57,797 nt of DNA from Nostoc sp. GT001 (GCF_030382115.1 NZ_JAUDRJ010000003.1:149681-207477), one strand, 5' to 3'; positions 1 to 9,327 are shown, counted from the first letter of the stretch. The notes: generated by a model not told the origin, from the sequence alone. Program-made: numbers and translations.

Positions 1-519
1 CCCTTAACTCTCAATCTTTCCGCTCTAGATATTAGACATCAGCTTATCAAGATTTTGGTTGAATGGCAGATTAAGAGCAAAAATACTCACTCTATCTATT
101 TGTTGTAAAGGGGAAAAAGGGAAAGGGAAAAGAAAAAACCTTTAATCCAAACTCAGTAGACTTTTCCCAAAACCCGATTCCCAATTAAAAATGCCTAACC
201 GAGAAGTATTGCATTGGGCATTAGGCACTTGTACTGAGTTTCGACACAACGACTACGCTCAGTGCATCGCTGCGCGGTAATCGAGCGACTTGTGCCGAGC
301 GAAGTCGAGGTAAGTCGAGATTCAACTACCGCTTTGCCCTTGGCGTGGTAAGAAAGCTTTATCAAAGTGCAGCCTCTCCAAGAGTTGTATTAGACATTAG
401 CAAGACTTATGTAACTGGAGTGCGAATTCTATTCCCCCTAGCTGCTAAACCACAGGTTATGAGAGAATTTATAAAATTTAGAGAATGTTTTGGAAGAGAT
501 CCCGCAGATTAAGCAATTT
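1..519. other. Intergenic region with short interspersed repeat
   Basis: No convincing gene lies here. Positions 294-310 hold the short repeat GCCGAGCGAAGTCGAGG, and a near copy lies at 1875-1891. It belongs to a family of small GC-rich intergenic repeats seen several times in the window. The rest is AT-rich without clear coding signal. Confidence 0.6.
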
Positions 520-1092
520 ATGATATCAGAACTGCCAATAATTGCAAGCGATCGCCTATTATTACGAGCAGCGATCCATGAAGATATACCCCAAATTCTC
601 AAATACTTTATTGATAACAAAACTTATCTCACTCCATTTTACCCTCTTTGGGCTGATGGTTTTTTCACTGAAGAATATTGGCAATATCAGATAGAGAATA
701 GTTTTCTAGAATTTATCAATGGGCAATCGTTAAAACTATTTGTTTTTACCAAAAAAAATCCTACCGTAGTTATTGGAACGGTTAATTTTAGTAATTTTGT
801 CCGAGGAGCCGCTCATTTTTGCTATGTGGGATATAGCCTTGCTGAAAATAAACAAGGTAAAGGATATATGACAGAGGGGTTAAAATCTGCAACTCAATAT
901 CTATTTGAAGAGTTAAATTTTCACCGAGTCATGGCTAATTATATGCCTCACAATCGGCGCAGTGGTAATGTACTCAAAAGACTCGGTTTTGTCGTTGAAG
1001 GATACGCTAGAGACTATTTGTTAATTAATGGACAATGGGAAGATCATATTTTGACAAGTCTTACAAATGCTCTTTGGAAAGCGCCTAATTAA
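520..1092 (+). CDS. GNAT family N-acetyltransferase, RimJ/RimL type
   Basis: Predicted acetyl-CoA-dependent N-acetyltransferase of the RimJ/RimL group, which acetylate protein N-termini or small amines in the cytoplasm. The protein opens with the usual 'SDRLLLRA' strand, has the acetyl-CoA-binding turn 'ENKQGKGYMTEG' in its middle and the family ending 'NRRSGNVLKRLGFVVEGYARDY'-like segment (split here for brevity), followed by 'LINGQWEDH'. About 190 aa, normal for the family. I chose the ATG at 520; a TTG at 490 in frame would add ten residues that do not look conserved. Neither start has a strong ribosome-binding site. The true substrate cannot be read from sequence. Confidence 0.88.
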   Translation: MISELPIIASDRLLLRAAIHEDIPQILKYFIDNKTYLTPFYPLWADGFFTEEYWQYQIENSFLEFINGQSLKLFVFTKKNPTVVIGTVNFSNFVRGAAHFCYVGYSLAENKQGKGYMTEGLKSATQYLFEELNFHRVMANYMPHNRRSGNVLKRLGFVVEGYARDYLLINGQWEDHILTSLTNALWKAPN

Positions 1093-1289
1093 TACTTTTA
1101 TATCCAGATAAGAATGGATTTAATATATCAATTGTGAATATCTACAAATTCATAGTAAATTCATAATAAATACACAACAACTCCACAAGCAAATGCAATA
1201 GTAATATTTGTTCACTACAATGCTTAGTGATTAAGGTTAGCTTTAGCCGATGTGTCGAATTTTATTAAATAGTTGAGGAGTTTTTTTAA

Positions 1290-1745
1290 ATGCTCATTAA
1301 TTCTAGAAAGTGCTTATCTGTATTTTCGACTATCTTCGCTTTTGCTACCATCTTAAACGGAGTTGTTTTGGCAGCACCAGGCCCAAATTCTACCACCACA
1401 CCAGCCTTAAAAACTCAGACTAGTGCTGCATCACACCAGCCAATCAAACTCACACAGCAACAGCGGCTACAAATCCAAATTGCTCGCCAGCAAAGAGATA
1501 AAGATATTGAGGCTCTATTAAACCCGTCCCAAGATACTAAATTTAAGGCAGCACTGCAATCGCGTCAGAGAATCAGAAAAGTGCTAACATCTTTGGATCT
1601 GAATCAAGATCAACAGAAACAGGTTCAATCAATTTTGCAAGCTTATAACCTGCAAGTGAAAAAAATTCTAGCTTCACAGGTATCACAAACAACATCAAAG
1701 CCAGTAGGAATTGCTGCACCACCATCAGAACCAATTAAAAAATAA
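1290..1745 (+). CDS. Small secreted helical protein, Spy-like
   Basis: A 151-aa protein with an N-terminal signal peptide (hydrophobic residues about 10-28, likely cleaved near VVLA-AP) and a Gln/Lys-rich helical body. The segment 'LNQDQQKQVQSILQAYN' resembles the LTxxQ pattern of Spy/CpxP periplasmic chaperones, but the similarity is weak. A good ribosome-binding site, TTGAGGAG, sits about 10 bases before the ATG. It is a single-gene unit followed by a clear terminator. Probable periplasmic protein; exact function unknown. Confidence 0.7.
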   Translation: MLINSRKCLSVFSTIFAFATILNGVVLAAPGPNSTTTPALKTQTSAASHQPIKLTQQQRLQIQIARQQRDKDIEALLNPSQDTKFKAALQSRQRIRKVLTSLDLNQDQQKQVQSILQAYNLQVKKILASQVSQTTSKPVGIAAPPSEPIKK

Positions 1746-1781
1746 AAAATCAGTTTTATTTAATTAAGATTAAGTTTCGGG

Positions 1782-1831
1782 AGACTGGCGGATTTTATCC
1801 AAACTTCGGTTGAGCCAGTCTTATTTTTTTA
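1782..1831 (+). terminator. Rho-independent-like terminator of the secreted-protein gene
   Basis: Inverted repeat AGACTGGC / GCCAGTCT (1782-1789 and 1814-1821) with a 24-base loop, directly followed by a run of T (TTATTTTTTT). It lies just after the stop of the small secreted protein. The long loop makes it imperfect. Confidence 0.6.
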
Positions 1832-2042
1832 TTTGCAAAGCTTTATCAAAACAGAATTCAGGAGTCAGGTGGTCGCCGAGCGCAGTCGAGGTGAGCCAGA
1901 ATTCAGTTGGGTATTTTGTGCGTCTGGCAGATTTTGATAGCGATGCTGCCATATTTGAGATATGGGTCGCTTTTTACGTCTATGCTGATGATGCTGAAGC
2001 CAGAGGTAGTATTAAAGGAAGAATGAATTAGCTTTGCTCGTA

Positions 2043-3500
2043 ATGACTCTGGCTGAAACTCCAAACGACAAGAATTCTAGCAATCCTTTTCTCACCCTCA
2101 ACTACGAAACCGCCTTAGAATCTCTAGGAGGCGACTACTACGATGAGGTTGCGGCGGCAGAATTTCCTCAACACCTCCTGCGTTGGCGTAACGATGAACT
2201 ATTACCCCGTTTCGGTCTAGACCCCCAAGTAGTCAAAGACGAAGATTTCATCGCAGCCTTTGGTCAATTTCAGGGGCGCAAACCGTTGTTAGCACTGCGT
2301 TATCACGGCTATCAATTTGGTGAATATAACGGACAGTTGGGTGATGGTAGAGGCTTTCTCTACGGACAAGTACGCGCCAATGATGGCGAATTATACGATT
2401 TTGGCACTAAAGGTTCTGGGAGAACGCCCTACTCCCGTGGTGGCGATGGTATGCTCACGCTCAAAGGTGGGGTGCGGGAAGTTCTGGCTGCGGAAGCGCT
2501 GCATTACTTGGGTGTACGTACTTCGCGCTGTCTGAGCATGATTGAAACAGGTTTACCACTCTGGCGGGGCGATGAACCTTCGCCTACCCGTTCATCTGTG
2601 ATGATTAGAATGAGCAGTTCTCATATTCGCTTTGGCACTTTTGAGCGACTGCACTATTTCCAGCGTCCAGATTTAACTAAGAAGCTGTTAGACCACGTAA
2701 TTGAGCAGTATTATCGACACTTAAATGCTGAAGAAGATAAATATATCCTGTTTTACGCCGAATTAGTTAAACGGGTCGCAGAACTAGTAGCACAATGGAT
2801 GGCGGCTGGCTTTTGTCATGCAGTCCTGAATACTGACAATATGTCGATTACTGGAGAGAGTTTTGACTATGGGCCTTACGCATTTATTCCGAGTTATAAC
2901 CCATCCTTTATAGCTGCGTATTTTGACTATTATGGGCGCTACTGTTACGGTAATCAACCAAGTATTTGCAAGTTGAATTTACAAATGCTCCAAGAACCTT
3001 TAAAGGCGATTATTGATAAGGGCGAAATGGAAGCTAGATTAGAAATGTTTGATGAGCATTATCAAGCTGAATACAGTTCTTTGATGTTGAAAAAGTTAGG
3101 TTTTTCGGAGTTGTCCCATCCACAAGCTGCGGAACTGTTGAATCTAACAGTTGAATTTTTAAAAGATAGCCAAGTTGGTTATCACCAGTTTTTTTATGAG
3201 ATGGCTCGTACTTTTTCATCGAAATGGCGAGATGAACCAGGTTTTGTGATGAATAATTCCGATATTGTGCCAGTACCCGGTGCATCGGGAATATTTGATG
3301 ATTGGTGCATACTATACCATCAAATTTTGAACGATTTTGATAGCGATCGCACCAATATAATTTCCCAAACTCTAGCTGTTAATAATCCCAAAACGGTATT
3401 ATTAAGACCTGTGATTGAAGCTACTTGGGAAGCAATTGCCCAAGAAGATAATTGGCAGCCTTTTTATGAGTTGATACAGCAAATTCAGTCTAAAAAATAG
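2043..3500 (+). CDS. selO: Protein adenylyltransferase SelO (YdiU/UPF0061)
   Basis: SelO is a pseudokinase-fold enzyme that transfers AMP from ATP to Ser/Thr/Tyr of proteins, linked to redox stress in bacteria and mitochondria. Numbering from the ATG at 2043 (485 aa), the glycine-rich segment '[16 protein letters not shown]' (121-136) replaces the usual nucleotide-binding loop. The signature 'NTDNMSI...DYGPYAF' has the catalytic-type Asp265, Asn266 and metal-type Asp275 with the same ten-residue spacing as characterised SelO. Length matches E. coli YdiU. A TTG at 2034 is also in frame but the ATG is preferred. It appears monocistronic. Confidence 0.95.
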   Translation: MTLAETPNDKNSSNPFLTLNYETALESLGGDYYDEVAAAEFPQHLLRWRNDELLPRFGLDPQVVKDEDFIAAFGQFQGRKPLLALRYHGYQFGEYNGQLGDGRGFLYGQVRANDGELYDFGTKGSGRTPYSRGGDGMLTLKGGVREVLAAEALHYLGVRTSRCLSMIETGLPLWRGDEPSPTRSSVMIRMSSSHIRFGTFERLHYFQRPDLTKKLLDHVIEQYYRHLNAEEDKYILFYAELVKRVAELVAQWMAAGFCHAVLNTDNMSITGESFDYGPYAFIPSYNPSFIAAYFDYYGRYCYGNQPSICKLNLQMLQEPLKAIIDKGEMEARLEMFDEHYQAEYSSLMLKKLGFSELSHPQAAELLNLTVEFLKDSQVGYHQFFYEMARTFSSKWRDEPGFVMNNSDIVPVPGASGIFDDWCILYHQILNDFDSDRTNIISQTLAVNNPKTVLLRPVIEATWEAIAQEDNWQPFYELIQQIQSKK

Positions 3501-3580
3501 TACAATCAAAGCTATTTTTTCATTGCGGTAGACTGATTAATATCATATCTGCCGTAATTGACACGACTAATAATTTAATA

Positions 3581-3605
3581 AGAGACGTTGTAATGCAACG
3601 TCTCT
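3581..3605. repeat. Perfect 10-bp stem hairpin in selO-TIR intergenic space
   Basis: AGAGACGTTG and CAACGTCTCT are separated by five bases. It lacks a T-run on the plus strand, so it looks more like a copy of the GAGACG-type interspersed hairpin repeats of this genome than a terminator. Confidence 0.6.
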
Positions 3606-3710
3606 AAAAATAATGCTGAATTGTATAAATACAAAAATCTGAATTGAATTGCGAGAAAATACGTAGGTCTCTTTTCCAAGATAAAAGTAAAATTTTATTC
3701 AGCAACTCCT

Positions 3711-3761
3711 AAAAGGAGAGAGGTCAAAATGTATTGCTTCCATTCGAGAAGCGCTATATAG
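3711..3761 (+). promoter_or_regulatory. Strong ribosome-binding site with 10-codon leader ORF before the TIR-SLOG gene
   Basis: The best Shine-Dalgarno sequence of the locus (AAAAGGAGAGAGG) precedes an ATG at 3729. That ATG opens a ten-codon reading frame (MYCFHSRSAI) ending in TAG at 3759-3761, out of frame with the TIR-SLOG gene that begins 12 bases later at ATG 3773. It may be a leader peptide with reinitiation, or a sign of a small indel at the gene's 5' end. In-frame TTG 3734 lies within the leader. Confidence 0.45.
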
Positions 3762-3772
3762 CATCTAAAAAA

Positions 3773-4951
3773 ATGAATGAAATATATATATCGTATGCAT
3801 GGAAAGACAACAAGAGTGAATTGGGTAGTCAACGTGAAGAATTAGTCGATAAAATTTGTGCAGCGCTTATTTCTGAACGTTATAACTTAATTCGCGATCG
3901 CAACTATTTAACACTAGGCAAAAGTATACAGAATTTCATGGAGGAAATCGGGCGTGGTAACTATGTGATTGTTGTAGTCAGCGACAAATATTTGCGATCG
4001 GAATACTGTATGTTTGAAGCTGTTAAAATCATTAAACACAAGGGTTATGATCAAAAAGTTTTTCCAGTTGTTTTACAGGATGCCAATGTATATACCAAAG
4101 AAGGTAAGAGCGAGTACATAAAATACTGGAAGCAACAGAAAGAAAAACTAAAACAACTCATCGGTTCAGAACGAACTTCTCATGAAGATTCAGCAATGCA
4201 TGATGTTGCTGAAAAAATTAGAGAGATTTCCCAAAAAATTGATGAATTCATGTTTTTTATCTCGGATAAATTAAGCATCGATCCATCTCATAACTTTAAT
4301 GCATTTATCAATCAACTTACTGATACTATTAGAAATGATGCAGTTCAACTCAGAAGCAAAAAGAGCATTTTGGTCGCAGGAACAGGAGACTTTAATATTC
4401 CTAATGAAATCAATTGGTGCGCTCAAAAGCTTGGGGAGAAAATAGCCGAATATAACTATAACCTGATCACAGGTGGATGGCAGGGAGTAGATTATGTTGT
4501 AGCTGATAAGTTTGCCGAAAAAATCACGCAACAAAATATCCGCCTAACCGATAAGTTAACACACGTTGTTCCACGAGGAAAACAACCTGTATTTAAGGGT
4601 GGAAAAATCGAATACACCGAGTCAGGTATTAATGAATGGCTTGATTGTTTACGACATTCAGATTTGGTTATTCTTCTGGGAGGTGTTGGCGGAACTTATG
4701 ATACTTATGTATATGCTAAACAAGAAAAAATTCCGGTGATTCCTATTGTATGCACTAATGGCGATGCCAAAAAAGTGTTTGATGAAATGCTGACAAATTG
4801 GGATACTAAATTAATGGGAAATATCTCCCAGGAAAAATTTAAATCACTTAATCAATATATCAATGATGAATCAACAGCAGAAGATGTGGTCAATGATGTC
4901 ATGGATATTGTGAACGAAATTATTTTTGCAAAAACTATGCTAAATCCCTAA
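3773..4951 (+). CDS. TIR-SLOG fusion protein, candidate NAD-linked immune protein
   Basis: Two recognisable domains. Residues are numbered from the in-frame TTG at 3734 (subtract 13 for ATG 3773). A TIR domain covers about 17-135: the first strand is 'IYISYAWKDN', the middle strand 'NYVIVVVSDKYLRSEYC', and a conserved Glu95 in 'YCMFEAVKII' occupies the catalytic glutamate position of NADase TIRs. After a helical linker (about 136-205) comes a Rossmann-like SLOG domain (about 209-345) with 'SILVAGTGD', 'LITGGWQGVDY' and 'LVILLGGVGGTYDTY', typical of the Sir2/TIR-associated SLOG family. In Thoeris ThsA, the SLOG domain binds a TIR-made cyclic ADP-ribose signal; here both domain types are in one chain. 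The role in phage defence is inference. The gene stands alone. Confidence 0.85.
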   Translation: MNEIYISYAWKDNKSELGSQREELVDKICAALISERYNLIRDRNYLTLGKSIQNFMEEIGRGNYVIVVVSDKYLRSEYCMFEAVKIIKHKGYDQKVFPVVLQDANVYTKEGKSEYIKYWKQQKEKLKQLIGSERTSHEDSAMHDVAEKIREISQKIDEFMFFISDKLSIDPSHNFNAFINQLTDTIRNDAVQLRSKKSILVAGTGDFNIPNEINWCAQKLGEKIAEYNYNLITGGWQGVDYVVADKFAEKITQQNIRLTDKLTHVVPRGKQPVFKGGKIEYTESGINEWLDCLRHSDLVILLGGVGGTYDTYVYAKQEKIPVIPIVCTNGDAKKVFDEMLTNWDTKLMGNISQEKFKSLNQYINDESTAEDVVNDVMDIVNEIIFAKTMLNP

Positions 4952-5040
4952 AGGGTCAGAATTCAAGAGTCAGAATCCAAAATGAATTTTTTTAAAGAAC
5001 CGCATAGACGCAAAGGGGCTATTCTAAGAGTTTTCTTTTC

Positions 5041-5094
5041 ACGCTAGCGTCTCCCCTTCTCCCAAAGGGAGAGGCTAACGCCAAGGGAGAAGGA
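5041..5094. repeat. Hairpin repeat between TIR-SLOG and ABC exporter genes
   Basis: Contains CCTTCTCCC and GGGAGAAGG arms with an inner TCTCCC-AAA-GGGAGA stem. It lies between convergent genes, so it could act as a bidirectional transcript end, but no T-run is present and similar sequence is common in Nostoc-type intergenic DNA. Confidence 0.45.
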
Positions 5095-5121
5095 GTACCC
5101 GCAAAGTTAGCTTCCCCACTC

Positions 5122-6846
5122 CTAACTAAACTGTTGGGCATAAAACCGCGCATAGCGACACTCTAGAGCTAATAATTCTTCATGGGTTCCCGATTCGACA
5201 ATTTGCCCCTGTTCGAGAACTAAAATACGATCGCACCTTCTAACTGTCGATAAACGGTGAGCAATAATAAACACTGTCCGTTTTTCCATCAATCTTTCCA
5301 GCGCTTCCTGTACCAGTGCTTCTGACTCAGAATCTAAGGCTGATGTCGCTTCATCAAGAATCAATATTTGGGGATTGAGGAGAACAGCACGAGCGATCGC
5401 TATTCTTTGTCTTTGTCCCCCTGATAAGTTTACCCCACGTTCGCCTACCCAAGTCTTATAACCTTCTGGTAGTTGGCTAATAAACTGATGGGCGTTAGCA
5501 ATTTTCGCTGCCTCTTTAACTGCTTTTATGTCAAAAATATATTGTCCAAAAGCGATATTTTGAGCAATCGTCCCCGAAAACATAATGGTTTCTTGAGGAA
5601 CAATCCCAATTTGTCGCCGCAGACTATGCAACTTCACATCCCGAATATCAACATCGTCAATGAATATTTGACCAACTTCGGGGTCGTAAAAACGGGGTAA
5701 GAGATTCACAAATGTGGTTTTACCAGCACCAGAAGCACCCACAAGCGCGATCGCTTCACCTGGCGATACTAATAAACTGATATCTTTTAAGACAGGTTCA
5801 CCTGGTTTATAGGCGAAGGAAATATGACGATATTCTACCTTGCCATTGACTGGAGCCAGAGCGATCGCATTTGTCTTTTCAATTACCGTCGGCTGAATTG
5901 CCATCAATTCAAAAACGCGGTCAACAGATGCTTCACCCTGTTTAAATTCGTTGTAGTTGTTAGTAGTGTGACCAATGGGATCGATTAATAGCGCCGCCGC
6001 CGCCAGATAACTGAAAAAATTCGCTACTGTTAAGTTACCTTGGGAAATTTGCCACGCTCCCACAATCAGTAACGCTAACGCACTTAAGGCTTCGAGAAAT
6101 CCGATGATGGGAATCTGAATTGCTTTCAGGCGTTCGGTTGAGTATTTTGCTTTGAGACTGCGTTCTGCTTCATGTCCAAAGCGGGCGATTTCGTAATTTT
6201 CGGCAGCAAAAGCCTGTACCAAACGAATCCCGTTGAAAACTTCCGCGAGAATGGCTGATAAACCCGACACGCGATTTTGACTTTTTAAAGAATACTTGCG
6301 TAAACGTTCACCAAACCAGCCAACTAAAATACCCATCAGCGGCGCAATTATGATTGTTGCTAATGTCAGTTGCCAATTCAGATAAATCATGTAAATCGGA
6401 ATTGCCAACAGCTGCAAAATACAGGGGATAAAGTCGTGAAATACTTTATTTACCACTTCGCCAACGCGGTCAACATCTTCTGTGAGGCGGTAAGATAAAT
6501 CACCAGCTTTTGCTGTTTCAAAATAGCTGAGATTTAGCTTTTGCAGATGTGCGTAGACTTGCTGACGGAGATGAAAAGCAACTCTTAAAGCAGCTTTCGC
6601 CATGTACATATCTTGTATAGACTGAAACAAGCCTCTGACAAGAAATATTAAAGCACAGCTACCAGTTATTTGAGCGATCGCTACTACATTACCTTGGGCA
6701 AAGGGAGTTGCCAATTTCCCGGCGAGATTAATTAATACTAAAGTCGCCAGCACGTATCCCAAGATACCAATCAGTCCCCTGGCGATGGTTTGCCACTGGA
6801 GTCGGATATAAGGCAGCAGTTGCCAGTAATTAGAACGGGTTTTCAA
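5122..6846 (-). CDS. Type I ABC exporter, fused membrane and ATPase domains (MsbA/HepA-like)
   Basis: A 574-aa half-transporter with six predicted membrane segments in residues about 20-300, followed by an ATPase domain. The Walker A motif 'GASGAGKTT', Q-loop 'GIVPQET', signature 'LSGGQRQR', Walker B 'ILILDEATSALD' and H-loop 'IIAHRLS' are all intact. Such proteins work as dimers in the inner membrane and export lipids, polysaccharide precursors, peptides or drugs. Similar cyanobacterial exporters include HepA of the heterocyst envelope, but sequence alone does not assign this copy to that role. Single gene, convergent with TIR-SLOG. Confidence 0.92.
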   Translation of the reverse strand: MKTRSNYWQLLPYIRLQWQTIARGLIGILGYVLATLVLINLAGKLATPFAQGNVVAIAQITGSCALIFLVRGLFQSIQDMYMAKAALRVAFHLRQQVYAHLQKLNLSYFETAKAGDLSYRLTEDVDRVGEVVNKVFHDFIPCILQLLAIPIYMIYLNWQLTLATIIIAPLMGILVGWFGERLRKYSLKSQNRVSGLSAILAEVFNGIRLVQAFAAENYEIARFGHEAERSLKAKYSTERLKAIQIPIIGFLEALSALALLIVGAWQISQGNLTVANFFSYLAAAALLIDPIGHTTNNYNEFKQGEASVDRVFELMAIQPTVIEKTNAIALAPVNGKVEYRHISFAYKPGEPVLKDISLLVSPGEAIALVGASGAGKTTFVNLLPRFYDPEVGQIFIDDVDIRDVKLHSLRRQIGIVPQETIMFSGTIAQNIAFGQYIFDIKAVKEAAKIANAHQFISQLPEGYKTWVGERGVNLSGGQRQRIAIARAVLLNPQILILDEATSALDSESEALVQEALERLMEKRTVFIIAHRLSTVRRCDRILVLEQGQIVESGTHEELLALECRYARFYAQQFS

Positions 6847-7012
6847 GCTCGAAAGTCCACAGCGATATTTTACTTTGTTTGACGCTAGCAGTTTTTAGTG
6901 AGTTTCTGAACACTTAACTAATTAGTTACAAACTGTTTTAGCGTTGATCCTAGAGTTAATTAGTTCATAAGTACTAGTAGGCTGTCAAGAACTAATTGAC
7001 GGATAAATTCCT

Positions 7013-7040
7013 TGTAGAGACGGCGATTTATCGCGTCTCT
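7013..7040. repeat. GAGACG hairpin repeat, intergenic copy
   Basis: TGTAGAGACGGCGATTTATC followed by GCGTCTCT. It is the same family as the elements embedded in smc at 10265-10290 and 11795-11817, and here sits in normal intergenic DNA. Confidence 0.75.
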
Positions 7041-7078
7041 CTAACCTCCCAAAAGTTTTGAGAGGTTAGTGGTGTTCA

Positions 7079-7109
7079 GATCCCCGACTTCTTTAAGAAG
7101 TCGGGGATC
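7079..7109. repeat. GATCCCCGACTTC palindromic repeat, copy 1
   Basis: GATCCCCGACTTC-TTTAA-GAAGTCGGGGATC, perfect 13-bp arms. Further copies are at 21034-21063, 42442-42472 and a decayed one at 29511-29541. All are intergenic. Confidence 0.85.
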
Positions 7110-7293
7110 TAGCAGCCCCTCAAAATGAATTTGACAGAGTACTAGATAGATCCATTTAATTGCGGTGTGACAGTTCTGGGTGTGGAATCCTGGATTTAAT
7201 CTTGTTTTGAATATCGCACCGCCCTCATCACTAACGCCGTCACAAGTAAAATAGATGTGCGTCAAGTCCCCATCCCTAACCCCAGAACCCACC

Positions 7294-7530
7294 ATGACAC
7301 AAATCACCCTTTCCGATCTCCCCGAAATCATCCAAACCCTACTCAATCAAGCCCAAAAAACAGGCGAACCCCTCACTATTACCCAAAACGGTATCCCCTT
7401 CGCCATCATTTCCCCCATCAAGAAAAAATCCCTCCTGGAAACCCTTTCCACCCTTGAACCACTGGACGAAGACTTTGCCGATGTGGACGAAGGATTATTA
7501 CCATTAGATGATATTGAGTTTTCAAAATGA
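7294..7530 (+). CDS. Type II antitoxin, Phd/YefM-like
   Basis: A 78-aa protein with the compact Phd/YefM-type N-terminus, 'LTITQNGIPFAIISP', which forms the DNA-binding dimer in known relatives, and an acidic C-terminal tail (about 50-78) that would wrap the toxin. The ATG at 7294 is chosen because the preceding in-frame residues look like non-coding DNA. Its stop overlaps the toxin start by four bases (ATGA), typical of translationally coupled antitoxin-toxin operons. Such antitoxins usually repress their own promoter. Confidence 0.85.
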   Translation: MTQITLSDLPEIIQTLLNQAQKTGEPLTITQNGIPFAIISPIKKKSLLETLSTLEPLDEDFADVDEGLLPLDDIEFSK

Positions 7531-7937
7531 GCTATTTATACTTGTTAGATACAAACATCATTTCCGAACTAATTAAAAACCCCAGAGGAGTGGTATTTTC
7601 AAAAATTCAAGATGTCGGAGAAGACAAAATTTGTACAAGTATTATAGTAGCTTGTGAATCAAAATTTGGAGCTAAAAATAAGAACTCCCAAAAGCTCATA
7701 GAAAAACTTGAAATAATTTTGGATAGTATTGAAATACTACCCCTAACTCATCCTGTAGAGCAATATTATGGAGAAATCCGCACTTATTTAGAACAACAAG
7801 GTAAACCGATTGGAGCTAACGACTTATTAATTGCTGCCCATTCTTTAACCCTTGATCTAACTCTCGTTACCGCCAATATGCGTGAATTTTCCCGTGTTCC
7901 TAATTTAAAAGTAGAAAACTGGCTCGAACCTCACTAA
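7527..7937 (+). CDS. PIN-domain ribonuclease toxin, VapC-like
   Basis: A 136-aa PIN nuclease. The acidic active-site set is visible: Asp in 'LLDTNIISEL', Glu in 'VACESKFGA', Asp in 'GANDLLIAAHS', and the C-terminal 'LVTANMREFSRV' where many relatives have TxNxxxF. VapC toxins cut tRNA or rRNA when released from their antitoxin. It overlaps the preceding Phd-like gene by four bases. Complete and apparently functional. Confidence 0.9.
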   Translation: MSYLYLLDTNIISELIKNPRGVVFSKIQDVGEDKICTSIIVACESKFGAKNKNSQKLIEKLEIILDSIEILPLTHPVEQYYGEIRTYLEQQGKPIGANDLLIAAHSLTLDLTLVTANMREFSRVPNLKVENWLEPH

Positions 7938-8075
7938 AATCAGAAACATCTAAAAAATTAGCCCTCTCCTTGTTAAGTAAGGAAAAGGCTGAATTAATCT
8001 TAAAATACTTCCTAATTTTCCAATTGAATTACGAATTACGTTAGCGCAGTGGTAACGAGTCCACGTACCCTTACA

Positions 8076-8100
8076 GGGAAGCAAGCTACGCGCAGCGTCT
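8076..8100. repeat. Interspersed repeat GGGAAGCAAGCTACGCGCAG, copy 1
   Basis: A 25-bp sequence starting GGGAAGCAAGCTACGCGCAG occurs identically at 27912-27936. Both are intergenic and lie next to other GC-rich short repeats, an otherwise foreign base composition for these AT-rich spacers. Confidence 0.75.
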
Positions 8101-8128
8101 CGTAGAGAGCGTCATTACGAATTACGAA

Positions 8129-9127
8129 TTAATATCCGCCTTCTTCTTCGTATTCTGGCTGTCTTTCCTTAACTTTCTTAGGAATATTCACAGGCTTCGG
8201 TGCATCTTCCCAAGCATCGCCGTCTACGTCGTCATAATCATCGTATTCGTCAACGTATGGCTTGCTATAGGGTTGGGCTTCATACTTTAGCGGCTGCGGT
8301 TGTTGATACCTGTCGTTGCCTGTTGCCTCGCTCCAGTTATCTTCTTCCTCGTCTTCTTCGTATTGAATAGATTCATACTGCCGCGCCTTCATTACCTGAC
8401 GCTGTGGCTTTTCCTCTTCTACATAGTCTTCATTCCATTCTTCTTCCCGCGCTACGGGTTCGGGGGCGCGAACTTTTTGCCTGGGTGGCTGTAATGGCAC
8501 TCCACTCGGTAGTTGATTACCTGGTGCAACTTGGCGCGGTGGAGCATAGCCACCGTATTCTTCTTCTATATCTCGCTCCCACGGTGCTTTGCCGATACCC
8601 AGGCGCTCTAGTAAACCAACTGTCAACTGGTTTACTCGTTCTTCAGCTCCCTCAAACACAATCAACCGATTGGGGCCAGTGCTGACAATTTCATCTACTG
8701 AGAACTCGTAAGTACTCAGAAATTGATCGGGAATTTGGGGCAATCCTAAAGAAGCAATGACTATAGATTCAAGCTTCCCGGTTTCGCCGTTGAACTTGAA
8801 GCCCCGAACTTTGCCTAAGACTTCACCTGTTTCTGTAATTACTTCCCAGTTAATCAAATTACTGAGAGATTCAACTTCGATATCTTCAATGACATCTTCG
8901 TTATCAACCAGGATGACATCACCAATCTGGCTGATGTTGTTGAGGTACATATAGCGCGGTATGCCCGAAATGGAGATCAGGCTGTCTCGCAAACCAAGAG
9001 CCACAACCTCTCTTTGATCGATATCAACCCAGACTTGACTGATAATGCCTAGCCGCTTGCCGTTGTCGCGGGTAATCACCTGGGTATTTAATATGTCGGA
9101 ACGCCTAATTATCTGTTCGGAGGTCAT
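8129..9127 (-). CDS. PRC-barrel domain protein with disordered acidic tail
   Basis: A 332-aa protein with two PRC-barrel-like beta domains: residues about 1-85 ('RRSDILNTQVITRDNGKRLG') and about 90-165 ('WEVITETGEVLGKVRGFKFN'). From about 190 the sequence is proline-, Gln- and Asp/Glu-rich and probably disordered ('DEYDDYDDVDGDAW'). PRC barrels are found in photosynthetic reaction centre H subunits and in RimM. The gene follows smc in the same direction with a 200-bp gap, so it may be functionally linked to it. Precise role unknown. Confidence 0.85.
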   Translation of the reverse strand: MTSEQIIRRSDILNTQVITRDNGKRLGIISQVWVDIDQREVVALGLRDSLISISGIPRYMYLNNISQIGDVILVDNEDVIEDIEVESLSNLINWEVITETGEVLGKVRGFKFNGETGKLESIVIASLGLPQIPDQFLSTYEFSVDEIVSTGPNRLIVFEGAEERVNQLTVGLLERLGIGKAPWERDIEEEYGGYAPPRQVAPGNQLPSGVPLQPPRQKVRAPEPVAREEEWNEDYVEEEKPQRQVMKARQYESIQYEEDEEEDNWSEATGNDRYQQPQPLKYEAQPYSKPYVDEYDDYDDVDGDAWEDAPKPVNIPKKVKERQPEYEEEGGY

Positions 9128-9327
9128 TCTATACCGAGTCCTGATCTCGAATCCGGTTTAACGCGACGTGCAACTTCTTCTTGCAACCCCACTTCCATTC
9201 CTCTATCCCAGTGAACGAGAGGCTTTGATTTTTGCTCTCTTTCCCTGGTAGGCAAGGGGTTCGGGGTTAGGTTTGAGAGAAAGTCACACATTACGTGGTT
9301 TATCTATACACTATTATTAACAAAAAC

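Larger units (their letters stand above)
6847..7293. other. Intergenic region with two interspersed hairpin repeats
   Basis: No gene seen. It contains the GAGACG-type hairpin at 7013-7040 and the GATCCCCGACTTC palindrome at 7079-7109. Promoters for the ABC exporter (leftward) and the toxin-antitoxin pair (rightward) must lie here, but I cannot define boxes with confidence. Confidence 0.6.

Noticed and set aside
1810..2031. 73-codon frame before selO
   Set aside because: It begins in the terminator of the preceding gene and runs through an interspersed repeat (1875-1891). No domain or ribosome-binding site.
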